DNA from: Anaeramoeba flamelloides
Taxonomy: Eukaryota > Metamonada > Anaeramoebidae
NCBI GenBank assembly: GCA_027625915.1
Contig: JANTQA010000021.1
Span: 1,860,001-1,924,000, forward strand
Direction of reading: 5' to 3'
DNA: 64,000 nucleotides
Part shown: piece by piece, positions 61,680 through 64,000 of the stretch
How the letters are laid out: every line of letters begins with the position of its first letter
Numbering within the stretch: the stretch's first letter is position 1
Notes under the pieces: generated by a model
The model's input: only the letters and a program-made list of their open reading frames with translations
What the model was told of the DNA's origin: nothing
Databases searched by the model: none
Position numbers and translations under genes: made by a program

Positions 61680-62595
61680 TCTTTTGATGTGAACTCTTCT
61701 TGTTAAAATAATCATCTCGACTTAACAAACCTGTTATTATGAAATAGAAAATTCAAGTTGGTTTGTTTGAGAATGCTTTGTCATTAAAATGATCCAAGAA
61801 ATTGTCAAAAAACAATTACAAAGACTACTAATTATTATTTTGAATAAAAAAATAATTTTTGGTTCAATTTTAAGGTTTACAATTTCGGAAAATGGAATAA
61901 AGATTGATTTATGTTGTAAGAGTGGTAAATACATATTATTTTGGTTCTTATCTGATTGATCCTTAACTTGACCTAAATTTTAATATTTTGTTAAAAAATT
62001 AATTATTTTTCTTTTTTGAAATACGAATTTAAAGTGTAATACTAAAAGACTAAGAAGACATTTATCAAAAAATGTGAATTCTAGGTTGTGAATTGAAATT
62101 TTTAATTAGAAATTGTTTTATTTAGAGCTCTAAACAATTTTTTTTTTTTAGTTAATTAATAAAACTGAATATTAAAATTTCAATTGGCAACTTAAATAGT
62201 AAAAATTATTATTAAAGCCCTAACACCTATTAGCCTTATACTCTACAACTGGGATTTGCCAAAAAAAGAACAATATTATCCTTATGGACAAAAATGAAAA
62301 TTTAGGCAAAACTGAGGATCTATCAGCTAAGAACAATAATAACATTTGTTTACTCTTACAACACAATTTAGTCTCTTTTCCATCTTTCAGGAATGTTAAA
62401 CCTTAAAATAGAAATAAAAATTGTTTTTTTTTTCCAAACTATAATTAATAGTCTTTGTAATTGTTTTTTGACAATTTCTTGGATCACTTTTATTTCAAAA
62501 CATTCTCGAACAAACCAACTTGAATTTTCTATTTCATAATAACAGGTTTGTTTATTCTAGAGGATTATTTTAACAATAGGAGTTCACATAAAAAA
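61680..62595. mobile_element. 0.92 kb foldback element F9 (copy 2)
   Basis: The arms are about 310 bp each. The left arm contains AACCTGTTATTATGAAATAG and the right arm its inverted copy near 62530–62550; further inward both carry TTAAGGTTTA and TTGTGTTGTAAGAGT-like blocks. The inner part is related to the element at 24303–25103, but this one has about 180 bp more of outer arm, so F9 elements vary in length. The minus frame at 61737–61934 lies within the arm and is not a gene. Confidence 0.75.
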
Positions 62596-62696
62596 AACAC
62601 AACTTTGTTAGAATTTCATCAAATAACAAATATTTTACTAAATACATCATCTTTGATGACACACTAGAAATATTTTACTCATCTGTTTCTTAAAAT

Positions 62697-62930
62697 ACTG
62701 TTAATTGTAAAATAATAAGATCAAAATTGTCATTCTGTTTTTCACAATAAAAATCTACCCAAGAATTAAAACCAATCAGCCAAGTTCCAAATTCAAAAAA
62801 AGGTAAATTTATAATTTAAGCCCATTTTAAGAATTTGGAATATGAAATGTTACATGACTTATAAATCTTTTTTATGAAAAGCTGAAAGAAAAAATTGTTC
62901 AATTAGTTTTAGAACAAATAGTAACAGAAG
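62697..62930. repeat. Dispersed repeat Z (copy 3)
   Basis: Same orientation as copies 1 and 2; it shares ACTGTTAATT, CCAAGAATTAAAACCA and AGAACAAATAGTA. It lies just upstream of the last gene. Confidence 0.55.
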
Positions 62931-63081
62931 TTTATTGTTATAAGGGTTTTTGTAAAATTTCTCTGTTTGTAAATAAATTACTTGTATTAAGAAATGGAGA
63001 TATTGTAGACTTAAAAAAGAAGAGTTTCCATATAAAGCAAGGAGAGAATTTTTTCAAAGCAAAAATCATTTTTTTGTTAAA

Positions 63082-64000
63082 ATGGAAGATTCTGAAGAAT
63101 TTGTTTTTATTAAAAAAAAACTGGAAAATCTCAAAAACAATAAAAAACCAATAAAGAAATTTGAAACTTTAATTGAAAAGATCATAAATCTAAATGACGA
63201 ATCGTATAGGGTTCTAAAAAAAACACAAAATTACGAAAAAGGACTGAGCTCTTCACTTGAAAAGATCTGGAAGATCAATTGCATTGAATTAACGAAAAGT
63301 GGTTACTGTGGTGATGGTAATTATGTAACTGCAAGGAAACAATTTTTATCATTAAAGTACCATTCAAAAAGTTTAAACGCATTGTCCGAGAAATTAGATT
63401 TGTTTCATAAAATTTTGTTTACCGAACAAACACTGTTTGCTTCAAATTTAAAGATCGCCTATCTGGAGTTGTATCATTATTTTACCAAAAAGATTTTAAA
63501 AATTAAAAAAAAAATCACAAAACAAACAAACATCAAAATACCATCGACATCAAAAACAAAAACAACCACAAAAGAAAAAACAACCACAGACAGTAATGAA
63601 AAGAAAAAGAAAAAAAACGAAAAAGAAAAAGTAAAAAAAGAAGTAAACGAAGTAAAAGAAGAAAAAAGAAAAGAAGAAAAAGAAGAAACTAAAACAAAAA
63701 CTAAATTAAAAGAAGAAAATAAGAACAAATTCAGAGCAATTTTAACAGAGATCAATTCTTTGCTGCTTAATTGCTTTAAATATCTCAAGATAATTGGCAA
63801 CAAAAAATTAATTACCATCCAAGATGTCATATTAATTCAGTTTTTACAAATTTGTATTAAGAAACTATCAAAATTGTCGAGCAGCTCGGCACACTTATCT
63901 CTTCTTCAAGTAATAGTGCTTCAAAAATATAAAAAGATCAGACGAGTATCGAGTTGGTATTATCAAATAACAGGCAAATACCAGTTTAACCAATCACTAA
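63082..64000 (+). CDS. Lys/Glu-rich helical protein, 3' end outside the window
   Basis: The ATG at 63082 (MEDSEEFVFIKKKLENL) opens a frame without stops through base 64000, at least 306 residues. It starts with a helical region (FETLIEKIINLNDESYRVL, KYHSKSLNALSEKLDLFHKI), has a central Lys/Glu/Thr-rich stretch of about 70 residues, and returns to helical sequence (ILTEINSLLLNCFKYL, QFLQICIKKLSKL, LQKYKKIRRVSSWYYQI). I do not recognise the family. An EST1/SMG-like or other helical-repeat protein was considered but the match is not convincing. Codon use and complexity change sharply at the ATG compared with the AT-rich upstream, which supports a real gene. It may be spliced further on. Confidence 0.75.
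   Translation, partial: MEDSEEFVFIKKKLENLKNNKKPIKKFETLIEKIINLNDESYRVLKKTQNYEKGLSSSLEKIWKINCIELTKSGYCGDGNYVTARKQFLSLKYHSKSLNALSEKLDLFHKILFTEQTLFASNLKIAYLELYHYFTKKILKIKKKITKQTNIKIPSTSKTKTTTKEKTTTDSNEKKKKKNEKEKVKKEVNEVKEEKRKEEKEETKTKTKLKEENKNKFRAILTEINSLLLNCFKYLKIIGNKKLITIQDVILIQFLQICIKKLSKLSSSSAHLSLLQVIVLQKYKKIRRVSSWYYQITGKYQFNQSL

Overview
The window is a very AT-rich, gene-poor piece of a nuclear genome from a unicellular eukaryote. Signs of this are spliced genes with GT–AG introns, Asn, Lys and Lys/Glu homopolymers in proteins, poly-A/T tracts everywhere, and multidomain signalling proteins (a Rim15/Greatwall-type kinase, a PH protein, a possible RhoGAP). The style fits a free-living amoeba such as Anaeramoeba or a dictyostelid. 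That assignment is a guess from style, not from a marker gene. No tRNA, rRNA or CRISPR array was seen.

Layout. 3.8–22.6 kb holds two tandem minus-strand paralogues (A1, A2), each two exons split by a 4.6–5.0 kb phase-1 intron. They encode three-pass membrane proteins with a PH-like domain. The second intron carries a 1.3 kb terminal-inverted-repeat (TIR) element missing from the first. 28.3–29.8 kb (minus) is a RetSat/CrtISO-type FAD oxidoreductase whose frame is shifted three times. 34.2–40.6 kb (plus) is one two-exon gene for a split AGC kinase of about 1,700 residues. 43.8–44.5 kb (plus) is a small two-exon PH-domain gene containing a 43-A tract. 48.5–57.9 kb (plus) is best read as one gene with a 7 kb intron, possibly encoding a diverged RhoGAP domain. 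From 63.1 kb to the right edge an open frame runs off the window.

Between and inside the genes lie at least nine families of short non-coding elements, most bounded by TA and inverted repeats. They include seven copies of a roughly 200 bp whole-length palindrome, two copies of a 0.7 kb element sitting in (TA)n tracts, two related foldback elements of 0.8–0.9 kb, and a 3.77 kb foldback with arms over 1.1 kb inside the 7 kb intron. No transposase is recognisable, so these are probably non-autonomous Tc1/mariner-like (TA) and perhaps piggyBac-like (TTAA) elements moved from elsewhere.

The most unusual points are the duplicated gene pair, whose 3' flank is better preserved than its coding sequence, the kemptide-like RRGSVGL repeat array found only in A1, and very large introns that host long perfect-hairpin elements. 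All identities are judged by eye; no database search was run.
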